NCBI RefSeq assembly: GCF_002514735.1
Contig: NZ_NBWU01000005.1
Location: 1 to 64,000, forward strand
DNA from: Sediminicola luteus
GTDB lineage: Bacteria; Bacteroidota; Bacteroidia; Flavobacteriales; Flavobacteriaceae
Length of the DNA: 64,000 nt
Direction of reading: 5' to 3'
Shown here in pieces: positions 7,836-17,167 of the stretch. The notes under the pieces are model-generated. The model had not been told where the DNA came from. It saw only the letters and a program-made list of their open reading frames with translations, and searched no databases. The translations under genes and the position numbers were made by a program. Within the stretch, counting starts at the first letter, position 1. Every line of letters starts with the position of its first letter.

Positions 7836-10800
7836 ATGGTTTATAAATATATAAAATCGGTTAGGAATGTTTTTGGTCTGTTTTCCTGCCTTTTACTTAC
7901 GGCCTGTGCTACCTATGCCCCGCAATTCGCAGGTGATAATGGGTTGCCCGTGCCCGAAGCGGAAAAAACCGTTTCCCATACCTTTTATCTTATAGGTGAT
8001 GCCGGTAAATCGCCCATGGGGCAAATGAATCCGGTTTTGAAAGCCTTTAAGCAGCAGTTAAGCGAAGCCGATCCTAAAAAAAGTACGGCCCTTTTTTTGG
8101 GCGATAACATCTATCCGGCCGGTTTACCCGGAAAAAGCAAGGAAGGTTATGCCCAGGCCAAACATAATCTCGATGCCCAATTACGGGCCACCGATGGGTA
8201 TAAGGGCCAAGTGGTTTTTATTCCCGGTAACCACGATTGGTATGCCAAAGGGTTAAAAGGCTTGGAACGGCAACAGAAATATATAGAAGACCATTACGAT
8301 AGTAAAGATGTTTTTCAACCCCGTAAAGGTTGTCCCATTGAAAAAATCAATATTTCCGACGATGTGGTGGTAATTGCCATAGATACGGAATGGTTCGTTA
8401 CCGATTGGAACCAACACCCCACCATTAACGACGATTGCGAGATACGTAGTAGGGCCGCTTTTTTTGATGAGATTAAAAGTTTGTTGAAGAAAAATGCTGC
8501 CAAAACCACTATTTTGGCCATGCACCACCCCATGAGTTCCTATGGGCCGCATGGCGGACAATTTTCGGCCCGACAGCATTTGTACCCTACAGGGGGCAGC
8601 GTACCCTTACCCATTATCGGTTCTTTGATCAATGTGCTGCGCCGTACCACCGGTGCCGCCAGCGTAGATGTAAACCATCCGCGTTATCGGGAGTTGCGCA
8701 AACGTATTTATACTTTGGCCCAACAGTCGGAAAAGGTGATTTTGGTTTCGGGCCACGAGCACAGTCTACAATATATCGTTGAGGCGAACATTCCTCAGAT
8801 CATTAGTGGGGCCGGTGCCAAAAAAAGCGCTACCAAAAAATTGAACGGGGCCCAGTTTACCTATGGCAACCATGGGTATGCCGTATTACAGGTTTTTTCC
8901 GATGGATCTAGCCGCGTCGATTTCCATGCGTTGGATAGTGCCGATAAAGATCAACTGGTATATAGCACCGAAGTATACCCACCCAATAAAAAGAACGATG
9001 CCGCGGTACATGAGAACTTTCCAGATTATTATATGGCCTCGATCTATAGGCAAGATGAAATCGAAAAATCGGGCACGCATTCCTTTTTATGGGGTGATAG
9101 ATACCGCGATGTTTATGGTATAAAAGTAAATGCACCTACTGTTCGTTTGGATACCTTATTCGGCGGGTTGACCCCGGTGCGTAAAGGGGGCGGAAACCAA
9201 TCTAAATCGCTGCGCCTCGAAAACCCAGAAGGGAAACAGTACGTAATGCGTGCGCTTCGAAAGGGGGCCGAGCAATATATACAGGCGGTGGCCTTTAAAG
9301 ACCAGTATGTGGTGGGCGATTTTCAGGGTACGACTACCGAAGATCTATTGGAAGATTTTTATACAGGATCCCATCCTTACGCGCCGTTTGTAATTGGTCC
9401 TTTGGCCGATGCGATTGGGGTATACCACACCAATCCGGTCTTATATTTTATTCCAAAACAGGCCGTTTTGGGGCGTTTCAATCACGATTTTGGCGATGAA
9501 TTGTATATGATCGAAGAACATGCCGGAGATGACCACGATGACCAAGCCAGTTTTGGGCATTCCAAAAAATTGATCAGTACCGACGATCTTATCGAAGAGC
9601 TTCGTAAAGACGACGATATATTGCTCGATAACAAAGCGTATATCCGCGCCCGTTTGTTCGATATGGTGTTGGGCGATTGGGACCGGCATAAAGACCAATG
9701 GCGTTGGGCCCGGATAAAGGATAAAAAAGCTGGAAAGGTAATTTATAGGCCGGTACCCCGTGATCGGGACCAAGCCTTTTCGGTCATGGGCGATGGTTTG
9801 TTGATGCAGGTCGCTACCCGAATTACCCCGGCCTTAAAATCGATGGAGGGTTTTCAGGAAGAGATACGCAACGTAAAAGGCTTCAATACCGCTGCCTATG
9901 CCATGGATATGGTCTTGCTTTCCGAAACCACCGAAGCCCAATGGCAGGCCGAGGCCGAATATATTAAATCGCATTTGACCGTAGCCGCCATAAATGAGGC
10001 CTTCGAAAGTTTCCCGGAAGAAGTGCGGGGTGAAACTATTCATCAAATCAAGCGAAAGTTAAGGGCCCGAACCGAATACCTGCCTCAAACGGCTGCAGCC
10101 TATTACCATATTTTAAACAAGTATTCGGTAGTGGCAGGAACCGATAAAGACGATTGGTTCGAGATTGAACGTTTGGTAGACGGACATACCAAGGTACAAG
10201 TGCACCGTATTAAAAATGGGAAAAAAGGAGAAACCTTCTTTAGTAAGACCTATAACCCGAAACTGACCAAGGAGCTTTGGGTATACGGTCTTGACGATGA
10301 TGATTATTTTGAGACCAAAGGAGAAAAAACGGGGCGTACCCGAATTCGACTTATCGGTGGGCTCAATAATGATGTTTATGATATCAATGGCCAAAACCGG
10401 GTAATCGTTTATGACCATATCAGTAAGGTGAATACCTTTAAGAATATGGATGGCGGCCGTATGCGGCTCACCAACGATTACAATACCAATACCTACCAGC
10501 CCCAAAAGTTTAAGAACAGTACTAATTTAGTGGTTCCGGTAATGGGTTTTAATCCCGATGATGGTTTTCTATTAGGCGCCTCTTGGACCAATACCTTTAA
10601 TGGGTTTCGAAGGAACCCTTTTACCGAACGCCATAAATTTTCGGCGGCCTATGCCTTTGCCACCAATGGTTTTAACTTGGGCTATGAGGGTGAGTTTGCC
10701 CATATAATGGAGCGTTGGAACCTGGGCTTCGAGGCCAAGTTTACCAGTCCGTTTTATACCCAGAATTTTTTCGGCTTCGGAAATGAGACAGAGAACCGTG

Positions 10801-11555
10801 AAGACGATCTTGGGGTTGATTATTACCGTACCCGATTGGAGTCTTTCCGAATGAGTCCTTCCTTGATATACCGTGGGCAATTGGGTTCTAAATTCGCTTT
10901 GGGTCTGGCTTATGAAACCATAGAGGTTGAGTTTAACGAGGATCGTATTATCCCGCTCTTTATAAATCCTGCCGACGATATGCGTCGGTCTTTTTTGGGT
11001 TTGGAAACCGAATACAATTATAAAAATAAAGACAATCGGGTATTCCCGACCATGGGCATGGAGGCCGAGTTAAAGGCAGGGTACAAAACCAGTGTAGACG
11101 ATATCGCTGGAAGTTTTGGTTATATAGTGCCGTCTTTGGCCTTCGATTATAGGATCGTTCCCAGTGGTCAATGGGTACTGGCCACCAAGTTCAAGGGCCA
11201 TTTTAATATCGGTGATGGCTATGAGTTTTACCAAGCTGCTTCCATTGGGGCCAACGATGGGCCTCGTGGCTTTAGAAACCAACGGTTTACCGGGAGGTCT
11301 TCTTTCTATCAAAAAACCGATTTGCGCTGGAACCTAAAAAAGGTGCAGACCACCCTGATACCGATTTCCGTGGGCTTTTTCGGCGGATTCGACTATGGAA
11401 GGGTATGGCAACCTGGGGAAGACTCCAATAGTTGGCATCAAAGTTATGGCGGCGGGTTCTTTATCAATGGTTCTGAACTGATCGGTGCTCGATTTTCGGT
11501 ATTCGGCGGGGAAGAAGGCACTAGGGTAGCCTTTGGCCTTGGGTTTAATTTTTAG
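7836..11555 (+). CDS. metallophosphoesterase fused to an outer membrane beta-barrel (BamA/surface-antigen-like)
   Basis: A lipoprotein of 1239 residues. I chose the ATG at 7836 because it gives a signal peptide ending in LLLTAC (lipobox). The N-terminal third is a calcineurin-like phosphoesterase: FYLIGDAGKS, LFLGDNIYPAG, FIPGNHDWY, AMHHPMSSYGPHG and VSGHEHSLQY. A middle region of ~450 residues contains DWDRHKDQWRW and PRDRDQAF, motifs seen in a kinase-like or helical segment of such fusions. The C-terminal ~330 residues are a 16-strand-type barrel of the BamA/bacterial surface antigen class: it starts around VVPVMGFNPDDGFLLG, has the GPRGFRN turn, and ends in FGLGFNF with a terminal aromatic. 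It therefore probably sits in the outer membrane with the enzyme anchored beside it. The substrate is unknown. Confidence 0.88.
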   Translation: MVYKYIKSVRNVFGLFSCLLLTACATYAPQFAGDNGLPVPEAEKTVSHTFYLIGDAGKSPMGQMNPVLKAFKQQLSEADPKKSTALFLGDNIYPAGLPGKSKEGYAQAKHNLDAQLRATDGYKGQVVFIPGNHDWYAKGLKGLERQQKYIEDHYDSKDVFQPRKGCPIEKINISDDVVVIAIDTEWFVTDWNQHPTINDDCEIRSRAAFFDEIKSLLKKNAAKTTILAMHHPMSSYGPHGGQFSARQHLYPTGGSVPLPIIGSLINVLRRTTGAASVDVNHPRYRELRKRIYTLAQQSEKVILVSGHEHSLQYIVEANIPQIISGAGAKKSATKKLNGAQFTYGNHGYAVLQVFSDGSSRVDFHALDSADKDQLVYSTEVYPPNKKNDAAVHENFPDYYMASIYRQDEIEKSGTHSFLWGDRYRDVYGIKVNAPTVRLDTLFGGLTPVRKGGGNQSKSLRLENPEGKQYVMRALRKGAEQYIQAVAFKDQYVVGDFQGTTTEDLLEDFYTGSHPYAPFVIGPLADAIGVYHTNPVLYFIPKQAVLGRFNHDFGDELYMIEEHAGDDHDDQASFGHSKKLISTDDLIEELRKDDDILLDNKAYIRARLFDMVLGDWDRHKDQWRWARIKDKKAGKVIYRPVPRDRDQAFSVMGDGLLMQVATRITPALKSMEGFQEEIRNVKGFNTAAYAMDMVLLSETTEAQWQAEAEYIKSHLTVAAINEAFESFPEEVRGETIHQIKRKLRARTEYLPQTAAAYYHILNKYSVVAGTDKDDWFEIERLVDGHTKVQVHRIKNGKKGETFFSKTYNPKLTKELWVYGLDDDDYFETKGEKTGRTRIRLIGGLNNDVYDINGQNRVIVYDHISKVNTFKNMDGGRMRLTNDYNTNTYQPQKFKNSTNLVVPVMGFNPDDGFLLGASWTNTFNGFRRNPFTERHKFSAAYAFATNGFNLGYEGEFAHIMERWNLGFEAKFTSPFYTQNFFGFGNETENREDDLGVDYYRTRLESFRMSPSLIYRGQLGSKFALGLAYETIEVEFNEDRIIPLFINPADDMRRSFLGLETEYNYKNKDNRVFPTMGMEAELKAGYKTSVDDIAGSFGYIVPSLAFDYRIVPSGQWVLATKFKGHFNIGDGYEFYQAASIGANDGPRGFRNQRFTGRSSFYQKTDLRWNLKKVQTTLIPISVGFFGGFDYGRVWQPGEDSNSWHQSYGGGFFINGSELIGARFSVFGGEEGTRVAFGLGFNF

Positions 11556-11619
11556 GGATAGTAGGTTAGTGAGATAGTGGGGCTTGATGAATAGTCTTGG
11601 ATTTATTGATTAATGGAGG

Positions 11620-12153
11620 TTATTTCTTGTACCCAATTTTGGTGCGTGGCTTTTTTGGTCTTTCCAGTTTAGAGTTTAATTCGTCGAGATATTCGAAAAC
11701 GAGTTCTATGTTTTTACTCTGATTACTTAGCTTCTTTTTAATCTGTTCGATCTCAAGCTTTAGGTTGAGGTTATCTGTTAGGACTTTCCTGATTTTAGTG
11801 AATACCCTAATGATTTGGATATTTACACGTATCGCTGTCGGACTATTAAGGACACTCGATAGCATAGCAACTCCTTGTTCGGTAAAGACCATTGGAGCGT
11901 AGCGAAGCCCCATTTTGTCCGATGCATTGGAGGTGCCAAATTGGCTCCTCCAATTTTCGAGTTCCATTTTATTTAGTTCAAACATAAAATCTGCAGGAAA
12001 CCTTTCGATATTTCTTCGGACTTGTCTTTTAAGTTGTTTCGTTTCTACTTGATAAAGCTCGGCTAAATCTCTGTCCATCATTACCTTTTGGCCTCTGATA
12101 ACATATATTTTACCCGTGATGACTTCTTCTGAAATAATAATACCCTTGCCCAT
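11620..12153 (-). CDS. ORF6N-domain DNA-binding protein
   Basis: A 177-residue protein. Residues ~10-95 form an ORF6N domain: VYVIRGQKVMMDRDLAELY-like opening, VKQLKRQVRRNIERFP-like helix, and the characteristic MGLRYAPMVFTEQGVAMLSS segment. The C-terminal part is a helical, charged tail (~115-165, likely coiled coil) that ends in a basic PKKPRTKIGYKK stretch. ORF6N domains come from phage antirepressors (KilA-N group), and similar stand-alone genes are scattered in Bacteroidetes genomes. There are no phage genes near it here. Its target is unknown. Confidence 0.88.
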   Translation of the reverse strand: MGKGIIISEEVITGKIYVIRGQKVMMDRDLAELYQVETKQLKRQVRRNIERFPADFMFELNKMELENWRSQFGTSNASDKMGLRYAPMVFTEQGVAMLSSVLNSPTAIRVNIQIIRVFTKIRKVLTDNLNLKLEIEQIKKKLSNQSKNIELVFEYLDELNSKLERPKKPRTKIGYKK

Positions 12154-12286
12154 ATGATTTAAGTAGAGTACTAAATTTAGAGTAAAAAAAAGGAAGTTAC
12201 AATAATGGTATTCAACTTATAACTAGTGCTTTGTCAATTCTGACTTTCCCTCTCTACCTTTCTAAAGAAAATTTCATCGAAACAGG

Positions 12287-13150
12287 CTATTCAAGACTAT
12301 AGGTATACAACTTACGTCCGGTTTTGTGATTTTCCTCATCGGCAATCAATACGGTATTTTCATCTATAAAGACCACAGCTTCGGTCTGGGTAGGGGCCTG
12401 TAAGTATTGGATCTTTAGTTGGCCTTGGGTGAAATCGTCCCCATTAAAATCTGAAAAGAGCCAAAGGGTACCCGAACCTAACAAGGCCACTTGCTTGCCC
12501 GAAGGTGAAATGTCGGCTCCGGTAATACGACAGCTATGTTGGTCCATACAGGTGATAAAGGAACCGACCAATTGGGCCTTATGATGCCCAGCTTGGGCCG
12601 GTACTTTGTATATTAATGCCTTACCCGTAAACGGATCGGCCCGGTTTTTAGTGATGATAAAAAAATGTCCGTCGCGGTAAAAGAAGGCTTCGGCATCGAA
12701 GAGGAGGTCTTCTTTTTTCGGTGGGAATTTTCGTTGTTGTGGGTACTCAAAAGTGATTTTTTGAGCTTTCAGTTTATCCTTCTTCCCGTTTGGGGCCGTC
12801 AATTTGTAAATGGTGAGGTCTTTCCTTTCGTTATCGTTGTTGCCAAAGTCACCAATGTATAGATTACCCGCTTCGTCCTGGGCCAAGTCTTCCCAATCGT
12901 GGTTTTGAGCATGACTAAGTTTATAATCGCTAATCAATTTCCCTTCTCGATCCAATTCGTACAATTTATCGGGATTTCCTTGATCTTGGATTATCCATAC
13001 CCGTTTTCCATCGGGGGATAAGGCTAATCCTGAGCTCTCTTTTAAGGTCTTGGGCAGCTTGTGTTCCGCTAGGGGTTTTTGGGCATACGGACTGCAATTA
13101 AGCAATACAAGGGGAAAGAATAACAGGATACTTTTTAACCAGACCGACAT
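12287..13150 (-). CDS. exported lipoprotein with beta-propeller-like repeats
   Basis: 287 residues from the ATG at 13150. That start gives a signal peptide with a lipobox (VLLNCSPYA), whereas the in-frame ATG at 13186 would bury it. The mature part looks like a propeller of the SdiA-regulated or phytase-like kind: ESSGLALSPDGKRVWIIQDQG, WEDLAQDEAGNLYIGDFGNN, AEAFFYRDGHFFIITKN, and ITGADISPSGKQVALLGSG. Proteins of this style often bind or hydrolyse extracytoplasmic substrates, but I cannot assign one. It is divergent from the SSS symporter gene. Confidence 0.78.
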   Translation of the reverse strand: MSVWLKSILLFFPLVLLNCSPYAQKPLAEHKLPKTLKESSGLALSPDGKRVWIIQDQGNPDKLYELDREGKLISDYKLSHAQNHDWEDLAQDEAGNLYIGDFGNNDNERKDLTIYKLTAPNGKKDKLKAQKITFEYPQQRKFPPKKEDLLFDAEAFFYRDGHFFIITKNRADPFTGKALIYKVPAQAGHHKAQLVGSFITCMDQHSCRITGADISPSGKQVALLGSGTLWLFSDFNGDDFTQGQLKIQYLQAPTQTEAVVFIDENTVLIADEENHKTGRKLYTYSLE

Positions 13151-13299
13151 ACACTTGAGTTTTGACAAAAATACGTCAAATACCACGGGTTACATACCCG
13201 AGAATGCGAAAACGTTTTCGTGTAGACCAACACCCAACCAGGGCTTTTATATGACATAAATTCCCCTATATTTACCTAGTTAACCAATTCGTAAACCTT

Positions 13300-14952
13300 A
13301 TGTTCTCCGTATTCTCATTTGTTGGATTTACCCTTTTAGTGGCCGTAATCGCCTATTTGGCCACGCGTAAAACGAATGAAAAAACTTCGGATGGTTACTT
13401 TTTGGGCGGGCGAAGCCTTACCGCCGGTGTTATCGCTGGCTCGCTTTTATTGACCAACCTCTCAACGGAGCAGATCGTAGGTCTTAACGGTAGTGCCTAC
13501 AAAGATGGGTTGTCGGTTATGGCCTGGGAAACCCTAGCGGCCATCGCCATGGTGGTCACGGCTATTTTCTTATTGCCCCGTTACCTTAAAGGCGGATTGA
13601 CCACCGTGCCCCAATTTTTGGCCGATCGCTTTGATGTGAGTACCAAGACTATTACCTCGGGTCTGTTTTTAACGGGCTATGTGGTGGTATTACTTCCGGT
13701 AATTTTATATTCGGGATCAGTGGCCATTAGCGGCATGTTCGATGTGCCTAGTTTGCTTGGGGTTTCTGATAAGACCGCCTTGGTAATCTGTATTTGGGGT
13801 ATCGGGATCATTGGGTCGATTTATGCTGTTTTTGGCGGACTGAAAGCAGTTGCCGTTTCCGATAGTATAAATGCTATAGGCCTAATGATAGGCGGGGTAT
13901 TGATTCCCGTATTCGGACTTATGGCCATTGGCGATGGAAGTGTGTTCGGCGGATTGGAGACATTGATGAACGCCCAGCCAGAACGTTTCGATTCAACCGG
14001 TAATCACGGACAAGAAGTACCGTTTACTACCATTTTTACAGGGATGATGTTGGTGCAGCTGTTCTATTGGGGTACCAACCAACAGATTATACAACGGGCC
14101 TTGGGGGCCAAGAATTTGGCGGAAGGGCAAAAGGGTCTGTTATTGGCTTCATTCTTAAAGATTTTAGGCCCTGTGATTTTGGTATTGCCGGGCATGATCG
14201 CCTATTACTATTTTGAAGGCGGCTTGGCCAGTAGCGATTTGGCCTACCCGGAATTGGTAAAGGAGGTACTTCCGCCGGCTTTGGTTGGCTTCTTCGCGGC
14301 CGTATTGTTCGGGGCGATATTGAGTTCTTTTAATAGTGTTTTAAACAGTTCGGTTACCCTTTTCGGTATCGATATCTATAAACAACATATAAATCCGGAA
14401 GCCTCGGAACCAACTGTGGTTAAGTACGGAAAGGTGTTTGGGGTTTGTCTAGCCTTGGGCGCCATGTTTATTGCTCCAATGATAGCCAATGCCGGAAGTT
14501 TGTTCAATTACCTTCAAGAGATTAATGGGATTTATAATATACCCATTTTAACCATTATCGTTGTGGGATATCTTACCAAAAGGGTGCCTGCCATTGCCGC
14601 TAAGGTGGCCATTTTCTTGGGTTCGGGCCTTTATATTTTGAGTCAGTTTATCATTAAACCCAATTTAGTGAATAGTGCCTTGGAGGAAGCCAAAGCTGCA
14701 GGAATCACGGACGAGGCCGCCCTAAAATTGGTAGAGGCCGATGCCTATCCGCACTTTTTACATGTAATGGCCTTGTTGTTTTTGCTTAATGCAGGAATCA
14801 TGCTGTTAATCGGAGCCCTAAAACCCCGAGAGACCGATTATGTACAGGCCTATACCGAGCAAGTAGATATTCAACCTTACAAACATGTTAAGGCCGTTGG
14901 TATTGCCATTTGCTTGGTGGTGATCGCTATTTATGTGGCTTTTGCGAAGTAG
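13300..14952 (+). CDS. sodium:solute symporter (SSS family, SGLT-like)
   Basis: 550 residues with about 14 predicted membrane helices spread over the whole length. The signature stretch LLTNLSTEQIVGLNGSAY at ~50-67 is typical of SGLT-like sodium/sugar symporters of Bacteroidetes. The GGLKAVAVSD segment near 180 and the FGAILSSFNSVLNSS segment near 345 also fit the SSS family. It imports a small solute, probably a sugar, with Na+. A TATATTTA box at about 13269-13276 lies upstream of the ATG. No sugar-catabolic gene is adjacent. Confidence 0.9.
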   Translation: MFSVFSFVGFTLLVAVIAYLATRKTNEKTSDGYFLGGRSLTAGVIAGSLLLTNLSTEQIVGLNGSAYKDGLSVMAWETLAAIAMVVTAIFLLPRYLKGGLTTVPQFLADRFDVSTKTITSGLFLTGYVVVLLPVILYSGSVAISGMFDVPSLLGVSDKTALVICIWGIGIIGSIYAVFGGLKAVAVSDSINAIGLMIGGVLIPVFGLMAIGDGSVFGGLETLMNAQPERFDSTGNHGQEVPFTTIFTGMMLVQLFYWGTNQQIIQRALGAKNLAEGQKGLLLASFLKILGPVILVLPGMIAYYYFEGGLASSDLAYPELVKEVLPPALVGFFAAVLFGAILSSFNSVLNSSVTLFGIDIYKQHINPEASEPTVVKYGKVFGVCLALGAMFIAPMIANAGSLFNYLQEINGIYNIPILTIIVVGYLTKRVPAIAAKVAIFLGSGLYILSQFIIKPNLVNSALEEAKAAGITDEAALKLVEADAYPHFLHVMALLFLLNAGIMLLIGALKPRETDYVQAYTEQVDIQPYKHVKAVGIAICLVVIAIYVAFAK

Positions 14953-14982
14953 GCCCATACTCTAGATTTTATTAAGCTTGCT

Positions 14983-15015
14983 GTAAAATTTGTACCTTTA
15001 AGTAAGAAATTTTAC
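14983..15015 (+). promoter_or_regulatory. inverted repeat around the toxin-antitoxin promoter (likely autoregulatory operator)
   Basis: Perfect 9-bp arms GTAAAATTT (14983-14991) and AAATTTTAC (15007-15015) are separated by 15 bp. A promoter-like TACCTTTA (14993-15000) lies between them, just before the antitoxin ATG at 15020. Such symmetric sites usually bind the antitoxin or the toxin-antitoxin complex; here that is an inference. Confidence 0.55.
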
Positions 15016-15019
15016 TGTT

Positions 15020-15256
15020 ATGGACTTGCAGGCTGAGTTGAAATGGATACATGAAGAAATAGACAAAGTAAATGACCCTACCTTAGTTAGGGCTATAAAG
15101 GCTATTTTGATGCAGCGTCATAAGGTTCCTGGAAATGATGTACTTCGGGAAACATTGGAAACCTATAATAAGGAAATTGACCGGGCCAATGCCGAAATTG
15201 ATAAAGGCGAATATCTAACCCATGAACAAGTAAAGAACTTGACCAAAGAATGGTAG
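15020..15256 (+). CDS. antitoxin of a type II toxin-antitoxin pair
   Basis: A 78-residue, highly charged, mostly helical protein (LQAELKWIHEEIDKV near the start; YNKEIDRANAEIDKGEYLTHEQV near the end). It has the size and style of the addiction-module antitoxins that partner RelE/ParE toxins in Bacteroidetes. It has no recognisable DNA-binding motif such as a ribbon-helix-helix, so its role in repression is uncertain. It lies 3 bp upstream of the toxin gene, and the operator-like repeat upstream supports autoregulation. Confidence 0.8.
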   Translation: MDLQAELKWIHEEIDKVNDPTLVRAIKAILMQRHKVPGNDVLRETLETYNKEIDRANAEIDKGEYLTHEQVKNLTKEW

Positions 15257-15259
15257 GGT

Positions 15260-15550
15260 ATGCGGATTGTTTGGTCTAAACAAGCCGTTCTTCAACTAGA
15301 AAAAGCTTATCAAGACATAGCCTTGGATTCCATACAAGCGGCCGCTAAAGTAAAGGATGATTTACAAGAAAAAATTGCCGGTCTTTTAGATTTCCCCGAA
15401 AGATATCCTTTGGATAAGTTTCGAAAGAACAACTCCGGTAAGGTCAGGGCTTTTGAAAAACATCGTTATCGAGTGGCTTATCAGGTAGAGAAAGATCACA
15501 TTCGAATATTACGAATAAGACATACTAGCATGTTACCCCTGGATTATTAA
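15260..15550 (+). CDS. RelE/ParE-family toxin
   Basis: A 96-residue protein with the ParE/RelE fold pattern: IVWSKQAVLQLEKAYQDI at the N-terminus, a central helix ending in LLDFPERYPLD, and C-terminal strands HRYRVAYQVEKDHIRILRIRH. The RVAYQV-x-IRILRIRHT arrangement is typical. RelE members cut mRNA on the ribosome and ParE members inhibit gyrase; sequence alone does not decide which applies. It starts 3 bp after the antitoxin stop, so the two are one operon. Confidence 0.85.
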   Translation: MRIVWSKQAVLQLEKAYQDIALDSIQAAAKVKDDLQEKIAGLLDFPERYPLDKFRKNNSGKVRAFEKHRYRVAYQVEKDHIRILRIRHTSMLPLDY

Positions 15551-15621
15551 CTGTTTGAGTATTTCAGTACGTGTTTAAAAGTATGCCGTTGATAGCTCTA
15601 GTAAATCTGGAATATACGGAC

Positions 15622-15665
15622 TAGAGCCCCTCACCCCCAGCCCCTCTCCCAGAGGTAGAGGGGAG
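15622..15665. repeat. C/G-rich intergenic repeat with hairpin
   Basis: A run of CCCCTCACCCCCAGCCCCTC leads into a stem of CCCCTCT (15641-15647) and AGAGGGG (15657-15663). Sequences of this form are widespread intergenic repeats in bacteria. The rest of 15551-15760 shows no gene. Confidence 0.5.
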
Positions 15666-15760
15666 TAAAAACGGAGTTGATTAATAAAAAGTAAGCCCGT
15701 TATTAGAGCGATACCCTATTAAAATATCCAATATTCAATCGTCAATAATCAATTAAATAG

Positions 15761-16861
15761 TCACAGGCTTTTTAATTGCACTTCGTGGAATTTATCTGCT
15801 TGGGCCTTGAGTAGGGCTTCTGTTTGTTGTTTTTTGTGGCGGTATACAGCTTCCTCTTCCCGTATTTCAGCGTGTATTTTTTGGCTTAAGGCCTGATCGG
15901 TGGCCAATACGGCTTGGCGCTCCCCCACACGTTGTTCGGCCCAGACCTTAATGGCACTTTCCTGTTCTTCCAACTTGTAATCATAGGGCCCCTTGGACGA
16001 TAAGAGCTTGGCGATTATGGGAGCGGTTTCAATAGCCAAAAACAATAAAAAGATGAATAGAGAGGGAAGTAGGGGTAATTTGTTCAAGGCATTGATACGG
16101 GCCATTAAACCGTCTACCCCGTCAATGACGGGTTGGGTTTCGGTAACTTTTTGATCGTAGTTTTGGTTAAGATCCGCGATTTTGGCCTCCAGATCGGCAA
16201 TCTTGGCTGTATTGGTTTCCCGTAGTTCGGCCAAAGCGGCCAATTCGGCATCGTGTTTTTCCCGTTTTTCCTTATACACCGGGCCTTTACCTACGATTTC
16301 GGTACCCTTTCTTCCTTCGGCCTCGGCAATATAAGTCTCGTATAGGGCATTGACTTCCGCGGCTTTGGTGGCCGTTTCATTTTTTAAACCTGTGATCTGT
16401 TGTTCTAACTGGGTAATGGTAGGGCTAAATTGCTGGGCCAGTTGGGCTTGGTTATCCAAGGTCATTTGGTTCTTTTCTTCCAAAAGCACCTGGTCTATTT
16501 CCTTTTCGAAAATTTTCAACTCCAAAGGTTTCGAAATGACTACGGCTATAATGATGGCCAAGATTATTCGTGGGGTGGCCTGGAGCATCTCACTCTTAAA
16601 AGAATCTCTTTTTTTGATAGTCGATACAATGAAGCGGTCGAGGTTAAAGATCAATAGGCCCCATACCAAACCGAAGAAAATGGCCGTATAGACATTGTCA
16701 AAAACCGTATAGAGGGCATAGGCACTGGCAATAAAGGCCATAACGGCGGTAAAGAATACCGTGGCACCTATACCGGCATATTTGTTGCGTTCGCCGGCCG
16801 GACAGTCTTGTAATAGCTCGAGGTCTGCACCAGAGCAGATCAGAAAAAATTTTTGGATCAT
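15761..16861 (-). CDS. DUF4407 membrane protein
   Basis: 366 residues from the ATG at 16861 (MIQKFFLICSGADLELL); the in-frame ATG at 16927 only adds an unlikely leader. The opening fits DUF4407. Membrane helices lie near residues 30-50, 57-72, 92-112 and 265-285. Between the third and fourth is a long charged coiled-coil region (~125-250: QLEQQITGLKNETATKAAEV, DLEAKIADLNQ). A further charged helical tail follows the last membrane segment. The coil is probably extracytoplasmic. The family has no known function; it occurs alone here. Confidence 0.82.
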   Translation of the reverse strand: MIQKFFLICSGADLELLQDCPAGERNKYAGIGATVFFTAVMAFIASAYALYTVFDNVYTAIFFGLVWGLLIFNLDRFIVSTIKKRDSFKSEMLQATPRIILAIIIAVVISKPLELKIFEKEIDQVLLEEKNQMTLDNQAQLAQQFSPTITQLEQQITGLKNETATKAAEVNALYETYIAEAEGRKGTEIVGKGPVYKEKREKHDAELAALAELRETNTAKIADLEAKIADLNQNYDQKVTETQPVIDGVDGLMARINALNKLPLLPSLFIFLLFLAIETAPIIAKLLSSKGPYDYKLEEQESAIKVWAEQRVGERQAVLATDQALSQKIHAEIREEEAVYRHKKQQTEALLKAQADKFHEVQLKSL

Positions 16862-17167
16862 AATGTTCTTGATTGATGATGATGAATGCGACCCCAAATG
16901 CATGGGGTTCCTTATCAAGAACGGCAAATTTTTGCGGAATCGTGCCTGGGTCGACGGAAAAGTAGGGTTTTTAGGGGCATTTTAACATTTTTATGCCGAG
17001 GGTTAGTAACTGGGCCATCTATGAGAGCGGTTGAAGGAACAAATGATGTCCTATTTCTTTTTAAACATATACAAGGAATTTAAAACCTACACGGTTATTT
17101 ATGGTGTTGTTCTTCAATTCATCGGATTTTAGAGGGCTCCGTTTGGACCGATTTAGTACATTCGAAT

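Noticed and set aside
8863-9135. Overlapping open frames on both strands inside the phosphoesterase-barrel gene
   Set aside because: They are shadows of a long gene with clear motifs.
11620-12153. ORF6N gene as evidence of a prophage
   Set aside because: Flanking genes are ordinary chromosomal genes and no other phage gene or att repeat is present.
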